The notes beneath the pieces are model-generated. The model did no database searches, was not told the origin of the DNA, and worked only from the letters and a program-made list of their open reading frames with translations. A stretch of 64,000 nucleotides of DNA. Origin: Diprion similis (Eukaryota; Arthropoda; Insecta; Hymenoptera; Diprionidae). Of this stretch, positions 52,901 to 62,900 are shown one piece after another. Numbering within the stretch: the first letter of the stretch is position 1; each line of letters starts with the position of its first letter. The DNA is taken from assembly GCF_021155765.1 (NCBI RefSeq), contig NC_060116.1, forward strand, positions 11,408,001-11,472,000. Direction: 5' to 3'. Both the position numbers and the translations under genes were made by a program.

Positions 52901-53718
52901 AATATGTCCAAAGATAATTGTTAAGTGGTTCAAACAAAGGAAACCTTAGACGTTTAATGAGATAATATGGCAACGTATTTTCAGCACGGTAATGTCCCTT
53001 GGATATGCGATTTTTTCAAGAAATAAAAGGCATTGTGTACAGAGCAAACGATGAATCAAACAATTATTCTTAGACAAAAACAGTTATGAATTTATGTTGT
53101 GAAAGTGGTGTATCTCGATGAAAAATTTGAATAAAGTAATTTCATTACAGCATATTACGAAATTCTTTAAATGTTACTCGTGTGTGAATCAACATCCGGG
53201 AAAGCCAATATTGATAGTCAGATCTTGTGTTTGAGACAGTTCAATGTTGCCCTCACATCTGACTTGATTAGTGGTGAGCCTTTCTGAAGACCTCCTCAAA
53301 CACAAGAGCTGATTAGCAATACCAGTTTAAGAGCTTGTTTTTCATACCCAGGGCAGAAAAGTGTATCGGTTTCAAAAAGTTTCACTTTGCTTGAAGAATG
53401 CCTGATCTTCATAAATAATCAATTATTGCAAATGCTTGATATGAGTATACCTGTGCAATATTTCTAACAGTTTTCAACACATTTAAGTTCGCATACCATT
53501 TGGGTCTTTATTTTTGGATAAACAGGGCAAGTACAAGTAAATTTGTCAAATTTCAGGCACGAGTGAGATAATATACTTACTGGCTGGTTATAATATTGCA
53601 TATAGGACTGCATCATAGCCATAGGATCTGCTCCTGGTGCAGTGAAGCCAGCTGGTGTGGGAGGCATTGGTGCTGACATGGCACCAGCCGGCATTTGCCA
53701 TTGGTTCCAATTTTGCAT
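37938..53718 (-). CDS. YLPM1: YLP motif-containing protein 1 (ZAP3) homologue
   Basis: Fourteen coding exons join in frame (2381 aa): 53581-53718, 52724-52837, 51330-51830, 45832-51043, 44086-44164, 43711-43779, 40602-40791, 40267-40383, 40010-40186, 39724-39891, 39498-39581, 38559-38601, 38174-38286, 37938-38078. The N-terminus is rich in W, Q and P; the region around residues 235-275 (WEEQFNKWKQQ, then YEAKWTSWREKL) matches the W-rich helical block of vertebrate YLPM1. A long disordered middle has DRFG, RNEFGPP and RGPND repeats and ends in an RD/RE-rich stretch. Near residue 2087 is a Walker A motif, RGPPGSGKS, followed by LSLDDYF, the P-loop kinase-like fold of the family; the C-terminus VRWADLEE...GFVVG...ALTRTKYI is diagnostic. 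In vertebrates the protein is nuclear and binds PP1 and RNA-processing factors; that role is inferred here. The start is the ATG of MQNWNQWQ; the frame is open further upstream, so a longer N-terminus is possible. Confidence 0.93.
38692..38821. mobile_element. Short TIR element (MITE), copy 1, in a YLPM1 intron
   Basis: The ends are inverted copies, tacagacccttagattgatt on the left and aatcaatttaagggtctgta on the right. TA at both ends suggests a TA target duplication of the Tc1/mariner type. It is 130 bp long and non-coding, and lies in the intron between exons 39498-39581 and 38559-38601. A related copy lies at 54777-54903. Confidence 0.65.
44343..45491. mobile_element. Large foldback element (about 1.15 kb) in a YLPM1 intron
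   Basis: Two arms of roughly 430-450 bp, on the left from 44343 and on the right ending near 45491, are inverted copies over their whole length with many substitutions. Paired blocks include cagatagttgtcgat / atcgacagctatctg, gtatttttgtgctcc / gaagcacaaaaatgc, gctatggagttcgaa / ttcaaactccatggc and catcaaaaatctataacg / cgtttcagatttttgatatc. About 300 bp of AT-rich spacer separates them. The left end is TTAAGGGGGG and the right end, inverted, is TCAAGGGAGG, close to the TTAAGGCGG end of the smaller foldback element at 32324. There is no intact transposase frame. It almost fills the intron after the 5.2-kb YLPM1 exon. Confidence 0.7.
47490..47770 (-). repeat. Coding minisatellite, 30-bp unit (RGPND repeat of YLPM1)
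   Basis: About nine 30-bp units within the long YLPM1 exon encode a ten-residue repeat of the form RGPNDxQFGP. On the + strand the core ggaccaaactgag recurs every 30 bp. Looser versions continue to about 47960. The unit is a multiple of three, so changes in copy number keep the frame. Confidence 0.85.
48764..48975 (-). repeat. Coding minisatellite, 21-bp unit (RNEFGPP repeat of YLPM1)
   Basis: About ten 21-bp units in the long YLPM1 exon encode a seven-residue repeat of the form (R/K)NEFGPP, around residues 940-1010. On the + strand accaaattc recurs every 21 bp. The unit length keeps the reading frame. Confidence 0.8.
52195..52640. mobile_element. Possible TIR element in a YLPM1 intron
   Basis: The left end (ctataaatcaaaattgaatg, then gtgaagggtggtaggt) and the inverted right end (ctatagatgaaaattgatta, then gtgagaagggggtaggt) are related over about 45 bp. 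The interior is not obviously paired and no target duplication is clear. Confidence 0.4.
53204..53323. mobile_element. Short inverted-repeat element in YLPM1 intron 1
   Basis: The ends gccaatattgatagtcag and, inverted, ggtattgctaatcag lead into an exact 12-bp inverted pair, cttgtgtttgag (53224-53235) and ctcaaacacaag (53295-53306). It is about 120 bp long, non-coding, MITE-like and of unknown family. Confidence 0.5.
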
Positions 53719-54776
53719 TTTGAAACCCTCTGTCTTTTTAGCATTTGCTTTTACAAGCTTGCTACTTGACTTGCATGTCGACTTTTAAACCGCAGTTTTC
53801 CGTTTGGATGCTATTTTATGATGGGAGAAAAGGCTTGTTACAAAATTACATACAACTTTGTGTACGATTAATCACATATTAACATCATAAATCAAATAGG
53901 TTTTCCCGTAAAAACTCTCGACCAATAAAAGTTTTCATTGGTCGTGAAATGTCGTGTATCTGAATTTGTCAAGAAATACATGTATTTTTAAATAAACATT
54001 GAATTCATAAACGAAATACGCCATTCAAGGAATTTCAAACAACCAAACAAAAACCAGGATCCCCACATATGGCACTTTGACAAAAACTCAAAGCATCTGC
54101 AAGATGCAAATATGTTGTTGATTCAATTATTTAACTCTATTACTATCCAAACAGTAATCACACGTTTCCAAACAATTACTCTGATCTCCTGCACAGAGGA
54201 AACATTATTCAAGTACCATTTTACAGAAACTTCAACGAAATATAAAATAGCAAACAACCTATTCAATATTTCACATGAATTTCAGTTCAAAAGTACGAAT
54301 TATCAACTTGAGTGGCTTACGAAAAGGTAAGATGTTCAGATATCACACATGCATATCAATTATCCATTTAAAATGTTTTGGTTAAAAATTTACATGTACG
54401 ATAATTACATATAAAAACCACTGTAATTGAGAGATATCAATTGAACGATAGACCAACAGGCTATCCTGACTGGTTGAATCATCAAAACAAACTATGCATG
54501 ACGGGTTATTTTGCATGTAAATATACTTTTCAATTTCACGACTATAAATAATTCTAGATACCCAAATATTGCAGCGCTATATACGAATAATGAGGACAAT
54601 ACAGCCAAAGATGTGTATTGTGAATACATCTGCAAAATCATTGCAGGCAACAAAACTATGATGAGAAATAAACTTCACGTTTCCATTTCTCATAAAATTG
54701 ATAATTCTTGTTACATAGTAGCGCACGCATATTTAATATTACTAGTAAATATAGACAATACATTGCTGATTGAATG

Positions 54777-54903
54777 TACAGACCTTTAGATTGATTTTGA
54801 CATATTCAAGTCCACTGTTGGCATTCATTTTGCATGTTAGACAAGCAGTAGCAGACTACCCCAGTGGTCTGGGGTATGTCAGAATCAATCCGACGTCTCT
54901 GTA
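54777..54903. mobile_element. Short TIR element (MITE), copy 2
   Basis: The ends tacagacctttagattgatt and, inverted, tacagagacgtcggattgatt match the element at 38692-38821, again with TA at both borders. The interiors of the two copies are poorly conserved. The element is 127 bp long and non-coding. Confidence 0.55.
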
Positions 54904-56329
54904 CATATGATTCACTAATATTGATGAATATTCTAAACGAAACATCAGCGCCAATTGTCGCTTGAAATCAGTAATCATCTAATGAAGTATATAATCAATT
55001 AATCTTATATTACGACGGCACAATTAAAGTGATGGTATAAAGGGCTAATGGGTTTTTCAAATGATAATTTGCTGCTAGATAGCACGTTTAAATCAATAGA
55101 AATAACTTATCACAAGTATAAAATATGTGATGAAACAAACTCTGGGATGTGTTTCGTATCGTTATGAATATTTCCGGTAAATTTTTAACAATATGTAGTA
55201 TTTATCAACAAATACTACCTTACGTATAGACTTTGTTTTTGAGCAGTATAGGCGCTAAGCTGCCATGTTACTGCCATTTTCAACTAACGTAATAGAAACA
55301 AGAGTGAGACCGATATTTTCCACGTACTATCTGTGTCTGAAGAAGGAAGACGTATCAGTTACAATTGCAGGTACCTAATTTTAAAAACCTAAAAAAAAAC
55401 CGCAAGCAAACTATGTTAATCAAATTTACAACTCCATAAGGGGACGGGATCGATGTTGTAACCATTCTGTAAATTTTCCAACACTGATTTTTCAACGTAT
55501 GAAATTTTGTTGCAACTTTCTAAAAATGGGACCAACCACATTCGGGGAGCTAATCAATCACGACGAGAGAACTTGTGACAGATTGGAAAAGGATTTAGGT
55601 AAACTGTGTAATTATTAAGTGTACTCCACGGACATGTCCGTGGCAGGGAGCAATAGTTGCGGTGTTTACCCATTTCCCTATAGTGGAGCAATCGTTATTC
55701 TCTTTTTCAGAAACTGAAAACACGAGGTAATGAATTTCTTTAATAATGGAAACCGCTAACACGGTTTCGGCTGCGAGTGGAGACATTCAAGTTTCTTCCC
55801 AAAATTTTATGACCCTTTCCGAAGTCTCGCCGAATAAAATTTATTGTTAAAGATTACAATTAAGCTAAAAAATGTTCAGCTTTGGTACTCACAATTAATC
55901 CTGGTTGAAAGTAGTCGACACAGGATAAAAGATTATCACGTCTCCCGACACAGCACTTATGCAAATAATCAAAAAACACAGCACTTGTAACAATCCCAAG
56001 GAAACTGTACTACAAACATGGCTACGCAAGTTGCTGTGGGTTGGTGCTATAGCTGTCTGGAATGGTGGTAGGGCATAGAACTTATACTACAGGTTTCTCT
56101 CGTCGGATAACGAGAGTATCCGATAAGCAGTGGTGCACCATGTAACGTTCAAATTTAAGAAAGCTGACCCATGAAATATTTTCCGCCACTAGCGATTTGT
56201 GCATCCTTGCGATACCAGCGCCCTCTGCTACGAACAGATGCCTTGAACTGATCGTTGACCGACGGCTAAACTATCAGTAGAGCTACCCATCCGTCGACCT
56301 CGCGGATAATGCAGCCGAAGTAGTGAGAC

Positions 56330-56448
56330 GAGATATATATCAGGCTATTCCATCTCTCTCACTCTCCATTTGATTGGCTGAGTGGAAACGTATCGTCCAA
56401 TCAGATTTAGAGCGAGAGAGACAGATTATAACCGACATATACTTATCT
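56330..56448. repeat. Near-palindrome with two CCAAT boxes upstream of the DIABLO-like gene
   Basis: The left arm runs from gagatatatatcaggctattc through ctctctcactctc to tgattgg; the inverted right arm runs from gagataagtatatgtcgg through ctctctcgctctaaat to tgattgg. It therefore presents a CCAATCA box on each strand, about 0.6 kb upstream of the DIABLO-like start codon. It may be a small foldback element or a promoter element. Confidence 0.5.
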
Positions 56449-57024
56449 CTCGCACCCCTACGGATACACTTTCTGTACACGCGAAGCTATCTCCATTAGT
56501 ATATCCTCTACAGTGTATGAAAATAAGGCTGTACACGATTTTAGACCTTACGATTAGACTGATTGGGGTACAATTTTAGAGAATATACTGTATTTCTCTA
56601 AGGGTACAATATATGGTGCGCACTGCGCAGACTAGCACAGACGGAACCGACTTTACCGAACTGTCAGCGCCCCCGACGTCAGGCGTATATTATGTCAAAC
56701 CAGTTTCACACACCACGCGTTCACAGAATCACTCCACAGACAACATATTCACTCAATGCTTTAGACAACGCTTTAGATGCTTTACGAACAGTTTTTGAGA
56801 TAATTGATCATTAAAATTACAATAAACAGGTTAAAATGCGTACGCAATGAATTGGTCTAACAGAGGCATAAGTCCTAGCTAAATGTTAGAAAAATTATGT
56901 AGACTGTTCTAGCGAATAATACGTTATATCATGTATTATGCTCCTAACCTAAACTCACTGTTTTGTACGAACGTAATTTTTTGCCGGTAATTCCATTTGT
57001 AACATTAAATTATCAAAGAACAAA

Positions 57025-58077
57025 ATGGCATGCCGTCAAGTGTTGAAAGCTATCATCAGAAGAACATGGCCTATCATGGTATGGTATTTTAAACTTGCAA
57101 ACTGCAGTTCAGGTTTTCTACTTAAACCCGTAAATTGAACATTATCACAGCTTAAACAATATCATAAAAATTATCAGCCAAAGCAGATTTCCAAATTTTA
57201 GTTTGAAAATCTTCGATGATGCAGTTCCACTGTGTCCCCAAAATAACATTACTTGCATCTTTTATTATCCTATTTTTAGTATGCTTCGACAACATTGTTC
57301 GTTAACAGTACATCAACACAAAAACCATGTGCGGATCAAAAGCTAACCCTGGAGCCACCTGACTCTAAAACATTGTCATACGATTATATGATAAAACAGT
57401 CGACAATAGACGCTGTAAACACCGCCTCACAAGTATTGACAATCACATATTCTGCAATTGAATCAACAAGTAGAGAATATAGGTAAGATGCCAGTGAATT
57501 AAAAAATTACAGCAATGTGTCTACTCTGTAAGCCTGGTATGGAAATTTTACTCATGGTTTCCTATTTAAAATTCAACAGAAATATGTTGACTAAATTAAT
57601 CGTCCTCATAAGAGAAACTCTAATATATGAAGTGTGCGATTCACATTGGGATATGATTGTGGAAGTACGAGCTGAGGTTCAACTTAAAAAGGATATTCTT
57701 ACAGTGAGAATATTTTTAATTATTCAACAGTATTCCCAATGATTACATCAAAGTTTCAAAGATCTGATTGGGTAGAGTTCAGAAATTCCACATTAAAAAA
57801 AGTTTCAATAATATTTTTCCATAAATTTTAGAAACTGATTGGCTTTATGGATTATGCTCACAAGATGGCTGTTGCTGCATCCGAAACAACATATCTAGCA
57901 GGCATGGATAATCTATCGACAACACTATGCCAAAGAATTGATGATGCCTTGATAAATATGCAAAGAGAAATTGAACTCAACAAAGTCCTGGAAGAAGAAT
58001 ACTGCCAAGTTCAACAACAGTGTATCATAAAATGTAGAGAACGTTGTGAACATCAAATTATTAAAACTAAAACCTGA
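57025..58077 (+). CDS. DIABLO/Smac-like mitochondrial protein
   Basis: Four exons (57025-57078, 57280-57482, 57580-57703, 57832-58077) join in frame to give 208 aa. The order and spacing of helices match vertebrate DIABLO: a segment SYDYMIKQSTIDAVNTASQ, then ESTSREYR, then WDMIVEVRAEVQLKKD (compare the VW-x-IIGARAEM region of DIABLO), then the helix with MAVAASETTYLAGMDNLSTT (compare the MAAEAAYQTGADQAS region), then a Glu/Gln-rich coiled-coil tail. DIABLO is released from the mitochondrial intermembrane space and blocks IAP proteins; that role is inferred. The N-terminus (MACRQVLKAIIRRTWPIM) is basic and suits a targeting peptide, and the ATG has a good context (caaaATGG). No clear IAP-binding tetrapeptide of the AVPI kind is visible. 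A downstream exon at 58358 could replace the last residues. Identification rests on pattern recognition, not on an alignment. Confidence 0.68.
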
Positions 58078-58357
58078 ATTTCAATTTGTAGCACTTCGTT
58101 GTTAATTAACATTATTCTATATATCAATATTATATACCTCGGAGTATCATTGTGAAATTGAAAATTGTTCAATTGTCATACGCTGTACTTGGTTCTAGTT
58201 ATTTAGCTCGCAAATATTTCATACCTTTCCATTGCAAAAAATTTAATTAATGCTTTAATGAGTTCATCACTGTGATGCATGATCAATTGAAATAGATCAA
58301 ATAACTTAATCGTATGTTCCTTTACTAACATCTATTTTATTATCATTTTTCTTACAG

Positions 58358-58464
58358 CTACAAAAGAAGACGTTTTGCAGAACCAGCAAGAAAGGCCGAT
58401 TTCTACACCAACCCTCAATTCAGATTTAGACCTGGACGAAATAGTTCATTCCGTTGATTCCTAG
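58358..58464 (+). CDS. Possible alternative terminal exon of the DIABLO-like gene
   Basis: A strong acceptor (tttttcttacag at 58357) opens a segment with two overlapping open frames. One, ending at TAG 58462-58464, gives TKEDVLQNQQERP...DLDLDEIVHSVDS; it joins in phase to a weak donor (aaat|gtagag at 58033) inside the preceding exon. The other gives YKRRRFAEPARK...RPGRNSSFR and needs a phase-2 donor. The poly(A) signal at 58505 follows directly. It may be a coding last exon or, if the stop at 58077 is used, a spliced 3' UTR. Confidence 0.4.
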
Positions 58465-58504
58465 CTTCTGTAATTGTTTTAGTACGTAATGTTATAACAT
58501 TTTT

Positions 58505-58510
58505 AATAAA
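58505..58510 (+). terminator. Poly(A) signal of the DIABLO-like gene
   Basis: AATAAA, the first canonical hexamer after the DIABLO-like stop codons, about 40 bp past the TAG of the possible terminal exon. Confidence 0.55.
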
Positions 58511-59902
58511 TATATACTGAAGTTTTACATATATGTTTCTTTCATATTCTGTAATACTGGCAAATTATATTTGCAGTGGCAGCGGAATTTGTCGTATTTG
58601 CAAGCAAGCACAAGATTTGTCATTATTGGGATCAAATGATAATTTAGTGAAGCATTTTATAGTGTTATTAATTTAATTTGATGCAGGTGCTACCCTATAC
58701 ACATATATAATTTTGAAAACTGCTAGGAACTGTTAATAATATTATCTGAGAATAAATTTTTTTAACAAATACACTTTTATTCGCCCAAATCAATAATAAA
58801 TAACACATTTCATTGTCGAGATTATGAATAATTTTATAATGGAATGGAGTTTACAACGCTACGTTGTATTTGTGTTTAGATGCAAATACAGTATATATAA
58901 TATGAATTACCAGTAATGTAAATTTTAGGATAGTATCAATAATCACTTAAGTTACATCACTACCAAATAACTCATTTGAACTATCTTGTCATAAAGATGA
59001 CTAATCCTTTTTTTTGTCATGTTTATAAATGCGGAACTACTCTGTTGGCATTGTATTTATGATATTTTTCGTGCTTTATAGTAACTGGAATGATATTTAA
59101 GAAATGACTATTTCCGTGTTTAATTTCAGTAGACAATGTCAATCTAAAGTTGTGCGTTGTTCAACGATTATTATTCGAAAAATATAAGAGCACTGCACCC
59201 TTTTTTGTTACTCTAAACGAGATGATATTTTAAATTTAGGTTACAAATTTAAGTTATATCATATTTTAAATTTAAGTTACAAATTTAAGTTATATCAATT
59301 AACTTTCATATATTTATCGTATTTAAATTGTTCATCATTCCAATTGCTACTATGATTCGTTCTCGATCCCTTCTTTAATCAAGCCTAATAACTCTGAGAT
59401 TTTATATGATCCCAGGCATTTGCAAATTCTAGACAAAGAATCTCACTTATTAACTCAATCCTTTACATACTTTCAACCAATTTATATTTTCCACGACTGA
59501 TTTCTAAAGGAAATTATGAAATAATTATATAGTTTCTTTGAAAGCGGAGAAAAACTGATACTGAACCAATGATGTAGAATATTAATGACAAAAAAATGAG
59601 TTTTGCTCTAAAGGAGAAAACTTCTTACTCCAAAGAAGCGTGGAATATTATGATCTGCTATGTAAAGACTGATTTATCACACTTCTTTTCTTGCCTAAAT
59701 ATATTCTATGTGAAATAGAAAATTCAATATAGAATTCAGCATTTCAAGTAACATCAGAGAATTAAATAATTTTCTGCATGGGTCTCCAGGACTTTTAACA
59801 AATGTACTTGATCGTTGAAATGTGCAGATAATGAATAATTCGCTAACACACACATCATTCAAACATTACTTAAAATTCATACATTTTTAAATACATTTTT
59901 AC
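58511..59902. other. Intergenic region between convergent genes
   Basis: AT-rich with no gene seen. It should contain the 3' UTR of HYOU1 on the - strand, but I find no canonical AATAAA on that strand near the stop. A 36-bp direct duplication lies at 59225-59296. Confidence 0.45.
59225..59296 (+). repeat. 36-bp tandem duplication
   Basis: Two adjacent 36-bp units starting atattttaaattta and ending aagttatatc differ at one base (agg/aag). Each unit itself contains two similar aaatttaRgtta blocks. Confidence 0.8.
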
Positions 59903-62900
59903 TTATAATTCTTGGTGCGGCTCCTCTTGGTTAGCTTGATCCTTAGGCTTTACTGGATCAGATTCCGGCAGCTCTAAAGTCTCCCCAGTTTCATTCTGGG
60001 AATCTTTTTCACTAACAATTTCAATGTTGCCATCATCTGTTTCACCGTTACTTTCAACATTACTATTTTGTTCCTCCTCTACAATTCCATCATCTTTGTC
60101 TTCTTCTTCTTTTGTCTTTACAGGTGCTTCGTCTGCTGTAACAGGAACCTCTATTGTTTCAGAACCATCTGGTGCTTCTGCAGCGGGCTCATCTGATTTA
60201 TCAGTTGTTTTATTCTTTGCTGGTTCTTCTTCCTTCGGCTTGGGCCTCCAAATTTTTGCTTTGTTTACCAAATACTTTACTTCCCTGTCTAAAATTGCCA
60301 TTTTGTTTGCAATATCTCGAACTGTATATTTCACAGGTTCATATAAAGGTATATCCGCTAGTTCTTTCACAATCTTGTCATGCCATTCCTGTATAGTAAC
60401 ACGAATAAAATTAGCTAACTCGTTTATTCAATTTTTAACTACCCTAAATTACAAATATTTTCTGACTCTCTTACCTGCGTTTCATTAATAGTTTTTTGAA
60501 GAGTTTCCAACTCAACTTCGGTAAATATTTCACTGCTGGAGGTCACGTTTGTCACCTTTTCAAGGAAGGTAGTACTGCCATGAATCATGGAAACCATTCC
60601 CTTTAAGGCTTCTGGCCTTTCTTTATGTTCAAAAACTCTGGCATACAAGTCATTTGTCAATCCTTTCAGTTCTGCCAATTTTTGCTCATAAGTGTCAGCA
60701 TCTGCGTCATATCCATCTTCATAGAGCCAATCAGAAAGTGTCGAACAAGCAGCTGAAATCTTTTCGGATTCCTCAGGTGTTGTAGCTTCGGAATATTCTG
60801 GCAATTGTAGTTTCTGTTGTGCATCAATAACAAATGCCTCGAGACTGTTCAGAGCTCCTTCGCGTCGAGATCTTTCTAAATCATGGTGATTCAGAGCCTC
60901 AATTCTGAAAAACAGATTAATTACAGGTTTTTTAATGCTTACAAGAAATTATTTTTATAATACTAACTTTTTCGATGATTCTGTGAGCTTTGTTCCCTCT
61001 AGAGTCTTTGGTCCTAATCTGACTTCAGTGGATGGAATTGGCTCTTTGAGAGTAACTAGGCTAGGTTTTTTTTCCTTTTCTACCTTCTCAGTTTTATTAC
61101 TCGGTTTATTTTCAGCCGTTTGAGTCTCATTTTGTTTCTGTGCTTTTGCATCTGCATCTTTTTGTACGCCAGGTTGATCTGGCTCTTCGTGAACTGGTTT
61201 TGTATCATCTTTTGGTGGTTCTTCAACCTTTTCCGCTGGTTCTTTGTCATCTGATCCTGAGTAATAAAAATATCAGTGAATGAGTTCTGTCTTGTACTGT
61301 AACTTCGACATTAACATATAATAGAACAAACAATCAAAAGGCTCCGAAATATACCGAATAAAAAGATTCAGTTTCTGGCAAACGTAGACGAAAAATGCAG
61401 CAAAGGTTGTGCAAAATGAATATCGAATATACCAAAATCGCATATGTGATTGAGAAAAAAAACCTTGGAATAATGATTGTGCACTGAAAATGAATGAGTG
61501 ATTGACAAAAAATGGTCGTATCACTATAATTGTTTGAAATATTTTGTATGTGTGGTGTTTTTTCATAATTTTGTAAAGAAAAAAAGAAATTGCCCAATAA
61601 GGTACCAAAAGCAATTTATAATTAGCATTTATATGACGACAGCAATGACAAATTTATTTGTTCTTGAAGGTATCCAAACCCGCCAAGAATTTTGTTCGAC
61701 AGACATGTCTTCACACGAAATAAATGCTGGAGTACCATTTTGACTTTCGTAAAGTTCGTAAAAGAATGAGCAGAAAATGCAGTTTTAATTCTAAAACAGT
61801 CAAGGATTAGTAAATTTTTTCTGTAAGTAATGGACATAAGCAAATCGGTACATTTCGTTGTTACACTGGTATAGAAGAGAAAATAAAGTTCTCTGCCACA
61901 GACACACTCCAATTTAGGCTAATTTAGATAACAGAAACGAATACACACACAAGCAATCTTTTTGAAAGTAAAGAATAAATAAGTAAACAAACAAGTTGAT
62001 GGAAAAAAAAATATTGAATGTACGACCATTTTCTGCAAGGCAGGTAACACAAACCTGCAAACAGTTTACTTATAGTGGAGCCAAGCTTTGAAAAAGTACC
62101 CTCTTCTTCTTCAGCTGCAACAACTGTTTTTTCAAACACTAATTCAACATTAGCCAAATTTAAAACTCCACTGTCATCCATTGCAAAGTGCGCCTTGATT
62201 CCTTTGCTTTCAGTTCCTTCGTTGGCATGCTTACTCAAAGCATCAGCTATGCCAGTTAGAGAAATTGTTGACAAATTTGTATTGCCAACAGCCCTATTAA
62301 TCAGTAAAATTAATATCGCTCGAATAGTTCAATAATTCATGAATTTCCAAGAACTCGAATAAAGATACTGCTATGAAAGATTAATCAAGTTACATATTTT
62401 ATAACAGAGTAAATCCTTACGCCATTTCGTCGGCTGGCAAGTAATCCAACTCAGCATAGTTGACACTGAATTCAAAGTCGTCGGTATGTTTATTAAAAGT
62501 AATTATTTTCTTCTGCGGATAAGCATTCATTCTGTTGAACAGCATTCTTCGAACCTGTAGGAATTCGTTTTGATGTTCAAAGAGTTTATGAAATTTTCCC
62601 GGCACTTTTAACCTTTTTAACTAAAAACGAGGAAATAAGTCCAGGGTTTTATTCAAAGAATTCAATGTAATCCTGTAACCTGAGTTAGTGGCATCCAAAC
62701 AGCTGCAAGTGTTAATCAATCTCGACCAATACACCAAATTATTATAATGGATGGTTAAGTTCGGATACTTTAAAACTGATGTACTTATTCAAATATTACT
62801 TGCCCTTTTAGTTGTCCCATCCACATTTCTGTCGAAAACAATTTGAATAGGAAAGAGAACTGCATCTTTAGTGATGAATTTCTTGACTTTAAAACCTTGG

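Larger units (their letters stand above)
53719..57024. other. Divergent intergenic region between YLPM1 and the DIABLO-like gene
   Basis: This 3.3-kb interval should hold the promoters of both divergent genes. It contains a MITE copy (54777-54903) and a palindrome with CCAAT boxes (56330-56448). On the - strand an 18-codon segment (55224-55277, MAVTWQLSAYTAQKQSLY) with a good start context is followed by a strong donor (gtaagg); it may be an upstream YLPM1 exon or a 5' leader ORF. A + strand ATG near 56020 in good context opens a frame of only 17 codons. I see no TATA box close to either start. Confidence 0.4.

Noticed and set aside
23851-59902. tRNA genes
   Set aside because: Looking for B-box-like ggttcgaatcc sequences on both strands gave no candidate that I could fold.
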